A DNA stretch of 64,000 bases from Sinosporangium album (GTDB lineage: Bacteria > Actinomycetota > Actinomycetes > Streptosporangiales > Streptosporangiaceae), in NCBI RefSeq assembly GCF_900100605.1, contig NZ_FNCN01000024.1, positions 1-64,000 of the forward strand, read 5' to 3'. Below the pieces are notes generated by a model. That model worked only from the letters and a program-made list of their open reading frames with translations, was not told the origin of the DNA and made no database searches. The position numbers and the translations under genes were made by a program. Positions within the stretch are counted from its first letter, which is position 1. Each line of letters starts with the position of its first letter. Positions 1-7,582 of this stretch are shown piece by piece.

Positions 1-95
1 TCAGGCCCCGCGTACGGCATCAGGCCCCGCGTACGGCATCAGGCCCCGCGTACGGCATCAGGCCCCGCGTACGGCATCAGGCCCCGCGTACGGCA
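1..95. repeat. Five perfect tandem copies of a 19-bp unit
   Basis: The unit tcaggccccgcgtacggca occurs five times head to tail without a mismatch and runs off the left window edge, so the array may be longer. It lies just beyond the 3' end of the minus-strand ChrB-like gene. The unit contains the palindrome cgtacg. Its role is unknown; a copy-number-variable minisatellite is the simplest reading. Confidence 0.95.
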
Positions 96-113
96 CGCCC
101 GCCCGGGAGCGCG

Positions 114-671
114 TCACAAACCGGCGGTCTCCGCCGAGCCCGCGCTGAGCCGTACCAGCATGCGCTCACACTCCGCCACCTTGCCGTGGGCCTCCGCCCG
201 GCCCGAACCTCCCATCCAGTCCCGCTCCTCCACCTTCTGAAGCAGGCGGCGGAGCCTGTCGAGGTCCTGCCGCAACTCCTCGGCCCGCTCAGCCGTACGG
301 TCGCCCTCCCCGGCCTCCGCCCGCCCCTGGAGCAGCGCCTCACACTCCTCGACCACCTCCGCATACTCCTTCGCCGAGTTCTCGCGGAAAGCGCTCACCA
401 GGAAGTGCCGCTCCCGATCCTCAACGTGATCGAGCACGAACAGCATGCTCTCGCCCCCCATATGATCGATGCGCTCGCGAACCCGGTCGAGCAACTCGCG
501 CACCCCCTCACGCTCCGGCAGCACGCACACCGCCTGCTGGACGTAAACCGCGCCCAGCCGCTTCAGCTCACGCCACACCGCGACCCTGCTCCGCGACGGG
601 TGAGAGGGCACGCGGTAGATGAGCTGCAGGAATCGGCGATCGTATGGGGGCTCGTGGCCTTCCGTAGCCAT
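114..671 (-). CDS. ChrB N-terminal-domain-like protein
   Basis: The protein is 185 residues from the ATG at 671. The frame is open further upstream to 803, but the conserved part begins soon after this ATG. The N-terminal part reads LIYRVPSHPSRSRVAVWREL then LKRLGAVYVQQAVCVLP, which is the hallmark of the ChrB N-terminal domain. That domain occurs in chromate-resistance regulators and in many stand-alone actinobacterial proteins. The C-terminal half is charged and likely coiled coil (EELRQDLDRLRRLLQKVEER). No ChrA transporter or ChrB C-terminal domain lies nearby, so a chromate role should not be assumed. A regulatory or stress function is more cautious. The family call is fairly sure, the function is not. 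Confidence 0.7.
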   Translation of the reverse strand: MATEGHEPPYDRRFLQLIYRVPSHPSRSRVAVWRELKRLGAVYVQQAVCVLPEREGVRELLDRVRERIDHMGGESMLFVLDHVEDRERHFLVSAFRENSAKEYAEVVEECEALLQGRAEAGEGDRTAERAEELRQDLDRLRRLLQKVEERDWMGGSGRAEAHGKVAECERMLVRLSAGSAETAGL

Positions 672-1109
672 GGTGACCAAGGCTATCCACCACCCCCGCG
701 CTCGCGTGGCGACAAGCCGATCCCGCGTCATCCGATCACACACCGTCACCGAGCGCGGAGGAGGGCCCGGCGCGGCAACGTGGGGTGCTGCAAGGACATC
801 CATGTAGCCATGGGATGATCATTACGACGGTAAATCCATGGCCGGTCCGGGACGGGGGCGCGCATTCATCGCGAAAGCCGTACATGATGGTGAGTGCTCG
901 TGATCAGCGGTCGGGCCACCACAGCCGACCGTGTTCCAAACAAACGGAACAAGCGTGCGAGCGCCGTCTGACATGTAACGTCCATCACACAGAAGGACGT
1001 GACTTGGCAGACATCACCTAGCGATCGAACCGGGCGATGCCCCGATCACTTGCTAGGCTGCTGAACAACCGTTGGAACCGGGCGTCGTCTCACCCCGGCA
1101 GGTGAGACC
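672..1109. other. Intergenic, no supported gene
   Basis: About 440 bp between the minus-strand ChrB-like gene and the DLW-39 gene. Short open frames here lack recognisable domains or ribosome binding sites. It should contain promoters for both flanking genes, but I could not fix any with confidence. Confidence 0.6.
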
Positions 1110-1130
1110 GTGAAGAAGTGGGGTCACACC

Positions 1131-1250
1131 GTGAAGAAACTGCTCGTTCTGGCGCTGGTCGCTATCGGGGGGCTGCTGATCTGGCGCAAGGTGCAGGCCG
1201 ACCGCGCCGAGCTCGACCTGTGGACCGAAGCGACCGGCAACGAGAACTGA
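1131..1250 (+). CDS. DLW-39 family small membrane protein
   Basis: This 39-residue protein starts MKKLLVLALVAIGGLLIWRK and continues through an ADRAELDLWTEAT stretch. It matches the DLW-39 family in length, in its single N-terminal hydrophobic segment (about residues 3-18) and in its DLW signature. The family is named for exactly this length and is typically found in actinobacteria next to the gyrA-tRNA-Ile/tRNA-Ala region. The tRNA-Ala 0.9 kb downstream fits. Start: GTG at 1131 gives exactly 39 residues; another in-frame GTG at 1110 would add seven. The function of the family is unknown. It is good evidence that gyrA lies just outside the left edge. Confidence 0.85.
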   Translation: MKKLLVLALVAIGGLLIWRKVQADRAELDLWTEATGNEN

Positions 1251-1264
1251 ACGCCCCGGCATCA

Positions 1265-2011
1265 ATGGTCCATGATCACACAGAAGGTGTGACCGTCCCG
1301 ACGGTCGCACCTATTCGCCTTGTGTGCCTGGACCTGGCAGTCACCACCATCGGCGACATCGCGCTCATCGAGCGCGCTTTCGCCGAGGCAATCGCCACCC
1401 AGGGCATAGTCCCCGGGACGGGTGCATACGCACGGGCCATGGTCCACGTGCACCGGTCCCGGGGGCGTTCCACGATCGACGTCTTTCGAGGCATCTTCCC
1501 CGCCAACGAAGCCCAAGCCCAAGCCGCCAACCTGACCTTCGAGCGCTCCTGCGAAGGCACCATCGAACGCGCCGGCCTCGCCCCACCCCCCGGCACCACC
1601 GAAGTCCTCGACAAACTCCGCGGCTCCGGCATACGCATCTGCCTCATCACCGGGCTCAGCAGGACAACCCTCAGCCGCGTCCTCGGCACCCTCGGCTGGG
1701 TCGACAAAGTCGACCTCGCCGTCTGCCCCGAAGACGCCGGCCGCGGCCGGCCCTGGCCCGACATGATCCTCCACTCCGTGCTGCGCCTCGGCATCGACGA
1801 CGTCCGCCACGTCGCCGTCGTCGGCGAAACCGAAAGCGACATGATCGCCGGCCGCCGCGCCGGCGCCGGCATCACCGCCGGCATCCTCACCGGCGCCCAC
1901 AGCAAAGAACGCCTCATCAGCGGCGGCGCCAGCCACATCCTCCCCGCCATCACCACCCTCCCCGACCTCATCCTCACCACCGACGCCCAACCCGCCGTCG
2001 GCACCCACTGA
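1265..2011 (+). CDS. Phosphonatase-like HAD hydrolase
   Basis: The protein is 248 residues from ATG 1265. HAD motif I reads CLDLAVTTIGD: a nucleophile Asp followed two residues on by Ala rather than Asp, as in the phosphonoacetaldehyde-hydrolase subgroup. Motif II is in ICLITGLSR. Motif III is probably GRGRPWPDM, with Arg/Pro as in phosphonatase-like members. Motif IV is VGETESDMIAGRRAG. A helical cap occupies roughly residues 25-100. No phosphonate transport or transaminase genes are adjacent, so the substrate is unknown and this is best called a phosphonatase-like family member. It stands alone between DLW-39 and tRNA-Ala on the same strand. Confidence 0.8.
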   Translation: MVHDHTEGVTVPTVAPIRLVCLDLAVTTIGDIALIERAFAEAIATQGIVPGTGAYARAMVHVHRSRGRSTIDVFRGIFPANEAQAQAANLTFERSCEGTIERAGLAPPPGTTEVLDKLRGSGIRICLITGLSRTTLSRVLGTLGWVDKVDLAVCPEDAGRGRPWPDMILHSVLRLGIDDVRHVAVVGETESDMIAGRRAGAGITAGILTGAHSKERLISGGASHILPAITTLPDLILTTDAQPAVGTH

Positions 2012-2144
2012 CCCCACCCCGGTTCCCCGTCCCACTCACGGATGGGCGACCGCACCGAAGAGCGTTATATGCTGTCCTCGCGATGTGCAGTGGGCAAGAG
2101 AAACGGCACCAAAGCCTTCCCGCAGCTCACACCACACACGCAAC

Positions 2145-2217
2145 GGGGCCTTAGCTCAGTTGGCAGAGCGCCTGCCTTGCATGCAGGAGGTCAGGAGTTC
2201 GATTCTCCTAGGCTCCA
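2145..2217 (+). tRNA. tRNA-Ala (TGC)
   Basis: This is a 73-nt cloverleaf. The acceptor stem pairs GGGGCCT with AGGCTCC and has the G3-U70 wobble pair that is the alanine identity element. The anticodon loop is CTTGCAT (anticodon TGC), the T-arm contains GTTCGATTC, and the discriminator base is A. CCA is not encoded. Its 3' part from 2171 is duplicated at 9035 and 15363, so it served as an integration site. Confidence 0.97.
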
Positions 2218-2225
2218 CTCGGGTC

Positions 2226-2267
2226 GGGGCGACGTGTGTCCGCGGAAAGCGCGGACCGGGTCGCCCC
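2226..2267 (+). terminator. Hairpin after tRNA-Ala
   Basis: The outer stem pairs GGGGCGAC (2226-2233) with GTCGCCCC (2260-2267) and the inner stem pairs TCCGCG (2239-2244) with CGCGGA (2250-2255), with a short loop. There is no T-tract. It could end the tRNA transcript or be an arm of the attachment site, since it is kept in the other repeat copies. Confidence 0.6.
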
Positions 2268-2393
2268 TCGTCGTGTAGTGCGCGGCTTCGCCGCGCCGGC
2301 GGGGGCTTCGCCACCCGCACCCCCATCGCACGTGGTTGCTCGTGGGGCGGGGTTGGGGTGGAAGCGTGAGTGGCCAACCGGGTGGCCACGGTT

Positions 2394-2475
2394 CCCGGGG
2401 ATCGCATCCATGGTGGGGTGGATCTGCTTGCGGTAGGCCGTCTCGGTGACCGTGGTGTTTCGGTGGCCGACGAGG
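2394..2475 (-). pseudogene. Tyrosine recombinase, C-terminal stub
   Basis: The minus strand reads LVGHRNTTVTETAYRKQIHP, which is the end of a tyrosine integrase: the GH(R) near the second catalytic His/Trp position, then the nucleophile Tyr in AYRKQ. The frame is cut at 2475 by the repeat boundary, so no integrase body remains in element 1. The same segment continues into a longer but broken integrase remnant in copy B. Confidence 0.75.
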
Positions 2476-2674
2476 CGACGACACCGCCGAGCGGTTGAAG
2501 GCATGGGACCGCGCGTTGGACGACCTGACCGGGGAAGGTCTGTTCGATCTGCGGATCAGCACCGTCCGGAGCAGCCTCGAGGAGGTTGCGCGGGAGATCG
2601 CCCAGGCTTACGCGGTCATGTCGGGCCATGTGCTGGTTCCTGCCGTGCAGACAGGTCAGGGAGACGCCCTCTGA
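2476..2674 (+). pseudogene. P-loop kinase fragment, C-terminal and inverted
   Basis: The frame from GDDTAERLKAWDRALDD to LVPAVQTGQGDAL and a TGA at 2672 matches the C-terminal end of the minus-strand kinase-like gene at 9674-10261 (GDDDTAERVETWDRALDD). Here it lies on the plus strand and lacks the P-loop half. The homology continues past the stop for about 40 bp of matching noncoding DNA. It starts exactly where the 305-bp repeat ends, so this is the debris of an inversion plus deletion in element 1. Confidence 0.8.
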
Positions 2675-2831
2675 CCTCGGCCGGGACCACGGCCAGGCCC
2701 CACCAGGGCAGTCCCGGGACGCCGCCCCATCGATGATCCGTACGGCGCAGCCCGACCCTGTCCACTCCACACGCGTGTGAGCGCATGAAGGCGGCTTGGC
2801 TTCCGTTCCAGCCGTGGGGTAGGGCGGGGTT

Positions 2832-3223
2832 TCACGGCAGAGCCTTGAGGCCGTCGAGCAGGCTTTCCAGTACGGCGATGCTCACCGTGCCAGCGCGGGG
2901 GCGGGCGGTGACGAACCGGTCTTGGAGGTACGGCGGGGCAGGCCGCTTGTCGTCTCGCCAGGGCTCTCGTCGGTGGGAACCGCCTGGTCGGCAGCGGGCG
3001 GCGGAGCGAGCCGCGCCCAGGCTTGGGCGCGTGTCGTGATCTGGGCGGTGGTGGGCGGTTCGTAGTCGTGGCCGGTGAGGCCGCGCAGGACGACGCCGGG
3101 GTGAGCGGTGCTCGCGAAGCCGCACCCCAGGACGGCAGGGGGATGGTGCGGAGGGTGCCGCACGGTGAACACCATGGCGATGCGGACGGATTTGCCGTCG
3201 CCGGACGGGTAGGGCGGGGTCAT
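2832..3223 (-). pseudogene. Conserved element protein, frameshifted
   Basis: The first part begins MTPPYPSGDGKSVRIAMVFT at 3223 and includes the stretch GVVLRGLTGHDYEPPTTAQI. Around 2960-2975 the meaningful frame changes: the original frame drifts into low-complexity sequence while the adjacent frame gives PWRDDKRPAPPYLQDRFVTA through ESLLDGLKALP and a stop at 2832. The simplest explanation is a single frameshift, either a real lesion or a sequence error. The start overlaps the stop of the upstream gene by 4 bp (ATGA), so the two were translationally coupled. I recognise the type as an uncharacterised protein common in actinomycete integrative elements; its function is unknown. Confidence 0.55.
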
Positions 3224-4092
3224 GCGACTGCCCCCAAGCGCCGAAGGTCACCTCTCGTGGGCATGGCAAGGCGTTCAGCGGCCCGGACATCCGGGGGACG
3301 GGTGGGCGGTGGCACGGGGATAGGGGTGGGCGTGCCACCGCCCGGACGCGTCTGCCCGGCCCTCGCCGATGCCGGGGGACGCGTCAGGGAGAAAGCGTGA
3401 GGGGACAGAGACGAGGCGGCGGCAAGCAACCGCTTCCCCGTATCGCGGTGAGTTCGCGGCTTGTCCGCGAGGCTGAGCCGGACCGGTGGTGCCGCGGTGT
3501 GGCGCGTCTCGGTGTCTTCGCAGGCTGGCCCGGTTCGAATTGGGGCCGGATCGACGATGTGGGGGTACGCGGCGACACGGCGGGCGGGAACGCTCTTGGC
3601 CGGATGCGAGGCGTTGCGGGGTGCGTCCCCCATGAGATGCGCAGGGGTGTATCGCCCGTAGAGTCCTGTCCGCGGTTTCCTCACAGCCAGCGCATAGCGC
3701 CCAGGTCGCCGGTACAGCGTGCGGCCAGGCGTGGGCATGGTCAACGGGGCGTCCATGCTGTCGGCGGCGTCGCCGTACAACTCGGGCGCAGCCGCCGCCG
3801 GCGTCTCGACCGCGGGACCGTTGTCCTGTTCCGGGGAGCGGCGCGGCGCGGGGACGAGGGCGGGCTTGGGCGTGCCGTCGACCGCTGGGAGCCGGTACGG
3901 GCCGCTCTCACGCCGACGCTCCAGCCGTTCGGTGGCCAGCTCGGCGGAGGGCTGCACGTATTCGTGCTCGCCCATGGCGGTGCATCCGTGGGCGTAGGGG
4001 GGATGGCCGCACGAGGCGCACCCTTGTGGCATCGGCAGGGCCGGGTGTCCGGCGCAGCCGTCTAGGTCGGGAGGGGCGTTAAGGTTGGGCAC
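3220..4092 (-). CDS. Hypothetical element protein with Cys-rich N-terminus
   Basis: The protein is 290 residues. Residues 1-60 contain a Cys/His cluster (GCAGHPALP, then CASCGHPPYAHGC) that looks like a small zinc-binding motif. The rest is Pro/Arg/Ala-rich, with no recognisable fold and repetitive composition near the end (GGGTPTPIPVPPPTRPP). The N-terminus resembles uncharacterised proteins seen in actinomycete integrative elements. It overlaps the frameshifted gene downstream by 4 bp. The long low-complexity tail could itself reflect a past frameshift. Function unknown. Confidence 0.5.
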   Translation of the reverse strand: MPNLNAPPDLDGCAGHPALPMPQGCASCGHPPYAHGCTAMGEHEYVQPSAELATERLERRRESGPYRLPAVDGTPKPALVPAPRRSPEQDNGPAVETPAAAAPELYGDAADSMDAPLTMPTPGRTLYRRPGRYALAVRKPRTGLYGRYTPAHLMGDAPRNASHPAKSVPARRVAAYPHIVDPAPIRTGPACEDTETRHTAAPPVRLSLADKPRTHRDTGKRLLAAASSLSPHAFSLTRPPASARAGQTRPGGGTPTPIPVPPPTRPPDVRAAERLAMPTRGDLRRLGAVA

Positions 4093-4121
4093 GGGTCAGG
4101 ACCTGCTTCCTGATCAAGGGC

Positions 4122-4532
4122 TCACTGGCGGTGTCGCATACCTTCAGTGGGCCCGACTTGTCTCGGTCGGTCGACGGGGCGGGATGAGGGAGCGGACGGG
4201 CGAAGTTCGACCCATGCCAGATGGCCCGAATCCGAATGCCGGGCGCCGAACGTGCTCGCGACCGCCGATATCGCCGCCCACTCGTTCCCGTCTTGGACAG
4301 GTCCACCGAAGTGGTGGACCTCGATGTAGATGGCGCCGTCGTCGGTCGGGGCGGCTTTGACGCTGATCTTTCCGGCGGGGGATGCGCTGCGTACGGCCAT
4401 GGCCACCAGTCCTTCGACGGTGGCAGCGGCTACAGCGGCGAGGTCGGGTTGCCAGAGCCGGGCCATGGGGAGCAGCGAGGCCCTGGCGCTTTCGGGGCTT
4501 TCTGCGGTGATCGGGAGGATCTGCTCATACAT
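4122..4532 (-). CDS. HATPase-like element protein
   Basis: This 136-residue protein starts MYEQILPITAESPESARASL at the ATG at 4532; the frame is open a little further upstream. Its layout resembles small GHKL/HATPase-type proteins of actinomycete elements, with an alpha-helical N-terminal half (ATVEGLVAMAVRSA) and a beta-rich part (GAIYIEVHHFGG). The N-box and G-box motifs are not clear, so ATP binding is uncertain. The 3' part is homologous to a truncated remnant in element 2 at about 10404-10460 (FGARHSDSG versus FGARHLDSG). It is divergent from the GntR gene at 4586 and shares its promoter region. Confidence 0.45.
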   Translation of the reverse strand: MYEQILPITAESPESARASLLPMARLWQPDLAAVAAATVEGLVAMAVRSASPAGKISVKAAPTDDGAIYIEVHHFGGPVQDGNEWAAISAVASTFGARHSDSGHLAWVELRPSAPSSRPVDRPRQVGPTEGMRHRQ

Positions 4533-4566
4533 TCCGCATCCTTGATGACACAGCTTGAGCTTTAGG

Positions 4567-4590
4567 GTCATCAGCTTGCAGGCTGATGAC
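4567..4590. promoter_or_regulatory. Perfect 9-bp inverted repeat over the GntR start codon
   Basis: GTCATCAGC (4567-4575) and GCTGATGAC (4582-4590) are separated by 6 bp, and the GntR ATG at 4586 lies inside the right arm. A palindrome placed on the start codon of a regulator and between two divergent genes is a natural autoregulatory operator. It could also act as an RNA hairpin over the start codon. Confidence 0.65.
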
Positions 4591-5395
4591 ACCACCTGTC
4601 AACCTGTCCTACGTGGATCAGGAGCCCCTGTACCGACAGATAGCCGACAAGCTGCGTCGGCAGATCACCAGCGGGGAGTACGCCCCAGGCGCGCAACTGC
4701 CCTCAAGGCCCGAGCTCATGCGCGCGCACGGAGTGTCCGACGCCGTGGCCAAGCAGGCCATCGGCGTGCTGGTCGCCGAAGGGCTCGCCGTCGCAAAACC
4801 GGGCAGCGGCACCTACGTTCGTGAACGCCCCCAGCTCACGCGCCTGGTCCGCGCCTGGTACAGCGGAGTCCGCAAAGGCTCACCCTTCGCCGCCCAGATG
4901 GAGGCCGAGGGCAAACGCGGAAGCTGGGACTACGAATCCAGCACCGCCCACGCGCCGGCCCCAATCCGGACACGGCTCGACCTCCCCGAACCGGCCGACG
5001 AGAAGAACGACGTACTGCGCACCCGGTACGTGTTCAAGGCGGACGGCGTCCCGGTCATGCTGTCGACGAGTTGGGAACCGCTCGACATCACCCGCGGCAC
5101 CGCCATCGTGTTGCCCGAGGAAGGCCCGCATGCCGGGCGCGGGGTACAGGAACGCATGCTCGCCATCGGGCGTGCCGTAGACGCCTGGATCGAAACCGTC
5201 GGCGCCCGCCCCTCCACCGCCGACGAGGCCGCAGCCTTGCAGGTGCCGGCCGGATCAGTGGTCCTCACCATCGAACGGACCTTCCAATCCGGAGACCGCT
5301 TCGTCGAGACGGCCGATATCGTGTTGATCGCTGATCGCTTCCAACTCGTCTACTCCGGCCGAGCCGGCGAGCACACCAGCCCTATCGGCGAGTGA
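4586..5395 (+). CDS. GntR/HutC-family regulator (UTRA domain)
   Basis: The protein is 269 residues. The N-terminal winged helix (about residues 12-80) has the usual PLYRQIADKLRRQI, LPSRPELM and AVAKQAIGVLVAEGL pattern ending in GSGTYV. The C-terminal half (about 100-255) looks like a UTRA ligand domain (VLRTRYVFKADGVPVMLSTS; SVVLTIERTF). Such regulators sit beside the transfer and replication genes of actinomycete integrative elements (KorSA-like). It is divergent from the small protein at 4532. The ATG lies inside a palindrome, there is no strong Shine-Dalgarno, and the start region may be leaderless or autoregulated. Confidence 0.85.
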   Translation: MTPPVNLSYVDQEPLYRQIADKLRRQITSGEYAPGAQLPSRPELMRAHGVSDAVAKQAIGVLVAEGLAVAKPGSGTYVRERPQLTRLVRAWYSGVRKGSPFAAQMEAEGKRGSWDYESSTAHAPAPIRTRLDLPEPADEKNDVLRTRYVFKADGVPVMLSTSWEPLDITRGTAIVLPEEGPHAGRGVQERMLAIGRAVDAWIETVGARPSTADEAAALQVPAGSVVLTIERTFQSGDRFVETADIVLIADRFQLVYSGRAGEHTSPIGE

Positions 5396-5460
5396 CCGAT
5401 CCTCACACGCGTACATCGCTCAGGGGCGTACTCGAAAGTAGCCTGGCGGTTGCCCTGTGC

Positions 5461-5580
5461 CGGATGAGAACTTTCTTTACATCTTTAAAGGCGGCCCGCT
5501 GCGCGGCCCGCCGCGCGTCGGGCGGTCACGGGCCGCGCTGCGGCTCTTCGGCCGGTCGCGACCCGCACCGCCCACGCGCT
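5461..5580. repeat. 120-bp dispersed repeat, copy 1
   Basis: The segment matches 14392-14511 at about 95% (six differences seen), one copy inside each integrated element and each downstream of a regulator. It contains ctttaaag and several GC-rich inverted segments. It can be read as MRTFFTSLKAAR and so on, but the two copies differ mostly at amino-acid-changing positions and diverge straight after the repeat, so it is probably not coding. A structured RNA, a replication or transfer site, or a small mobile repeat are the options. Confidence 0.75.
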
Positions 5581-5688
5581 GAGAGCACTCAAAGGGAAAT
5601 CCTGACCAAACTCGTCACTAATACAGTGAGCGCTGCTGGGTTGTAACCTACCCTGGCCAGACAGGAAAACCAGACGATTTGCGTAGCA

Positions 5689-6999
5689 CTATGTGTAACG
5701 AGCTTGCAGCCGCTCGCCGAGGTTGTAAGTCCTGTGGCTCTGGAAGATTCGACGGCTAGGTTCCTTTGTTCGTGCTACCCGGTTAAGTAGGTCCGCTGCG
5801 AGAAGTAATCTTCCGCTGCGAACGAAATCCGAAATCTTGCTCGGGTCGACCACATATGTTGCCTCGTGTTTGAGCTTGTTGTATGTCTGCCAGAAGTCGC
5901 TAGCCCATTTTTCGGGATCACCAACCCATTGGGAAAACGATCTCCCTATATGAGCAGCAAGAGCCTTGGTGAAGTGGTTATTCGCCCATGCCGCTGGTCG
6001 ATTACATTTAATCCAGTACTCGATGCCAGCGGCGATATCGAGTAAAGATGCTTCGGAAGTCGCAGGGCCGAAGCGGTAGCGATTTACTACAGGCCCAACT
6101 GCGCGCGGGTATGTGTCACAGAGTTTCACCCAACGTGCGAGCCCTGCAATTCCCCCGACTGTGGCAAGAGTGAACAGTGGTCTATGGTTCATGGATCTAG
6201 GGCCTGCGACGCCCGCTAGTGGAACCATGAGCGCGCCATTCCAAAGTTCTGGGCGATCGCTATTGTTGGTGGCATTTGGCTTTAAGTGAAGTTCGGCCGA
6301 ACCTGAGCTTGCAGCCACGAATCCTTCCCAGGCCAAATTCATCATATTCTGAATATGAAGCAAGGGGCGAAGGAGGTCCCAGATGTCACGCGGACGAACA
6401 CTGGCACATGAGATAGATATAGGGGCGCTGAGTTGGCGAAGGTCCTCCGCCCCTCCCACGTTCCATGTTGTTGAGAGTAGCAGATCTCGGCCCTTGGACG
6501 TCCTGTGACTCATTGGAGGAGGCGACTTCAGTTTCACTGTCCAAGATTCGAATCGTCCGTTCTGGTCGGTCTCGTGACTCTCTTCCGTGGCGGTCAATCC
6601 AGCCCAAGTGCCAATTCCATGGAAATTCGCTGTGATGCTGAGTAACTTTGCACTCTGGAGCTCATCGATTGGAATGCTGCCAATAGCGGTTCGGGCACGG
6701 TACCGCTTTGAAGAGATTCTATAACCGCTCCGTAGGGTAGATCCGGACGACTGAGTCTCAAGAAAAAGTATTGACCTCTTTGGGAGTATGGCGACCAGTC
6801 CAGATGGACTGATCTCGTTCTCATTCTTAAGTTGAGTCGGCCATGGCCTCTCATCGATTGTCTCGATCACCAGCCATCCAGCATCTTGGCGAACGTATCC
6901 GCTCTCGGGATTTCTCCTGAGGTTTGGTTTCGATGTCCGAAAGGGCCAAAAGTGTCCGAGTCCACCCTGTAGATCTTCTTTGATTGAGGAACGCATCAT
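5689..6999 (-). CDS. ApeA-like HEPN protein, candidate anti-phage gene
   Basis: The protein is 436 residues. The N-terminal half (about 1-230) is beta-rich and resembles the N-terminal domain of ApeA-type proteins. The C-terminal half is helical and contains FWQTYNKLKHE (Tyr373-His378), which fits the N/R-x4-H type catalytic motif of HEPN ribonucleases as placed in the ApeA family. ApeA is known as a single-gene abortive-infection system. Codon and base composition is distinctly less GC-rich than the element backbone, typical of exchanged defence cargo. It is monocistronic, facing the GntR gene. The domain call rests on pattern recognition only. A different HEPN nuclease or an unrelated protein is possible. 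Confidence 0.5.
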   Translation of the reverse strand: MMRSSIKEDLQGGLGHFWPFRTSKPNLRRNPESGYVRQDAGWLVIETIDERPWPTQLKNENEISPSGLVAILPKRSILFLETQSSGSTLRSGYRISSKRYRARTAIGSIPIDELQSAKLLSITANFHGIGTWAGLTATEESHETDQNGRFESWTVKLKSPPPMSHRTSKGRDLLLSTTWNVGGAEDLRQLSAPISISCASVRPRDIWDLLRPLLHIQNMMNLAWEGFVAASSGSAELHLKPNATNNSDRPELWNGALMVPLAGVAGPRSMNHRPLFTLATVGGIAGLARWVKLCDTYPRAVGPVVNRYRFGPATSEASLLDIAAGIEYWIKCNRPAAWANNHFTKALAAHIGRSFSQWVGDPEKWASDFWQTYNKLKHEATYVVDPSKISDFVRSGRLLLAADLLNRVARTKEPSRRIFQSHRTYNLGERLQARYT

Positions 7000-7582
7000 C
7001 AGACTCCGTCCTTGGTCGAGATTGCCGTCGAGCTTACCTCGGTAAGCGGGCTAGACTAGCCCATGAGGTATATTTTCAGGTAGGGATTGGTAAGCGCTGA
7101 AATCCTGAGCCGGACGGGTCCGCTTTGCGTACAATAGATCGGGACTATGGTTCATGCGGGTAAGTCTCCACATGCGATTTGAGATTCATTCCACTATGCG
7201 CGAGGTATCGGCCTACCGCCCTATTGTCATGGGGTGGTCTGGCGCCGTGCGGCGTCGGGGGGCGTTCGACAAGCTGCGGTTTGTTCCTCACCACGGCTTT
7301 GCGGGAGTGTTGGCGCTCGACGATGCCAAGAACGGTCGGTACATTCACGTTTAGTTGATATCTGATCTGATCACTGCGGTGACTAGCGTCAGTCGCGGCC
7401 CGTGCCGCCCACATGCCTAACCATCACAGCAATCAGCCAGACTTACAGAAGACTCCTGACCAAGAATGGTCAGAAGGAATACGTGCATCGCTATAGGCGG
7501 TAACCAAAGCATGCCTCAAGCGGGGACTCCGACCATGAGGTGATGGGCCCGCTGGCATATTACGAGGTAAGGTGGTAGACGA
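7000..7582. other. Low-GC intergenic between two divergent cargo genes
   Basis: This holds the promoters of the ApeA-like and AlbA_2-like genes. The nearly perfect palindrome gggctagactagccc lies near 7049-7063, preceded by cttacctcggtaag. The short frames at 7154-7354 (plus) and 7145-7414 (minus) show no domain. They could be debris of a lost gene, since the strand composition is like the neighbours. Confidence 0.5.

Larger units (their letters stand above)
2171..2475. repeat. tRNA-anchored direct repeat, copy A (attL-like)
   Basis: These 305 bp are apparently identical to 9035-9339. They comprise the last 47 bp of tRNA-Ala, a long hairpin, and on the minus strand the last codons of a tyrosine recombinase. 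A shorter, slightly diverged third copy is at 15363-15497. Three copies in direct orientation, the first completing a functional tRNA, are the signature of site-specific integration of two tandem elements. The copy stops exactly at 2475, where unrelated and inverted element sequence begins. Confidence 0.92.

Noticed and set aside
114-803. Dedicated chromate-resistance gene
   Set aside because: Only the ChrB N-terminal-type domain is present and there is no chrA nearby, so a chromate function is not supported.
1324-2154. Arg/Pro/His-rich plus-strand ORF over the HAD gene
   Set aside because: Out-of-frame shadow of the HAD hydrolase with extreme composition.
5461-5646. Small protein MRTFFTSLKAAR and so on
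   Set aside because: The two copies differ mainly by amino-acid-changing substitutions and diverge after the 120-bp repeat, so coding is unlikely.
7145-7414. Short ORFs between the ApeA-like and AlbA_2-like genes
   Set aside because: Both strands are open but neither has a ribosome binding site, domain or codon signal; left as intergenic.
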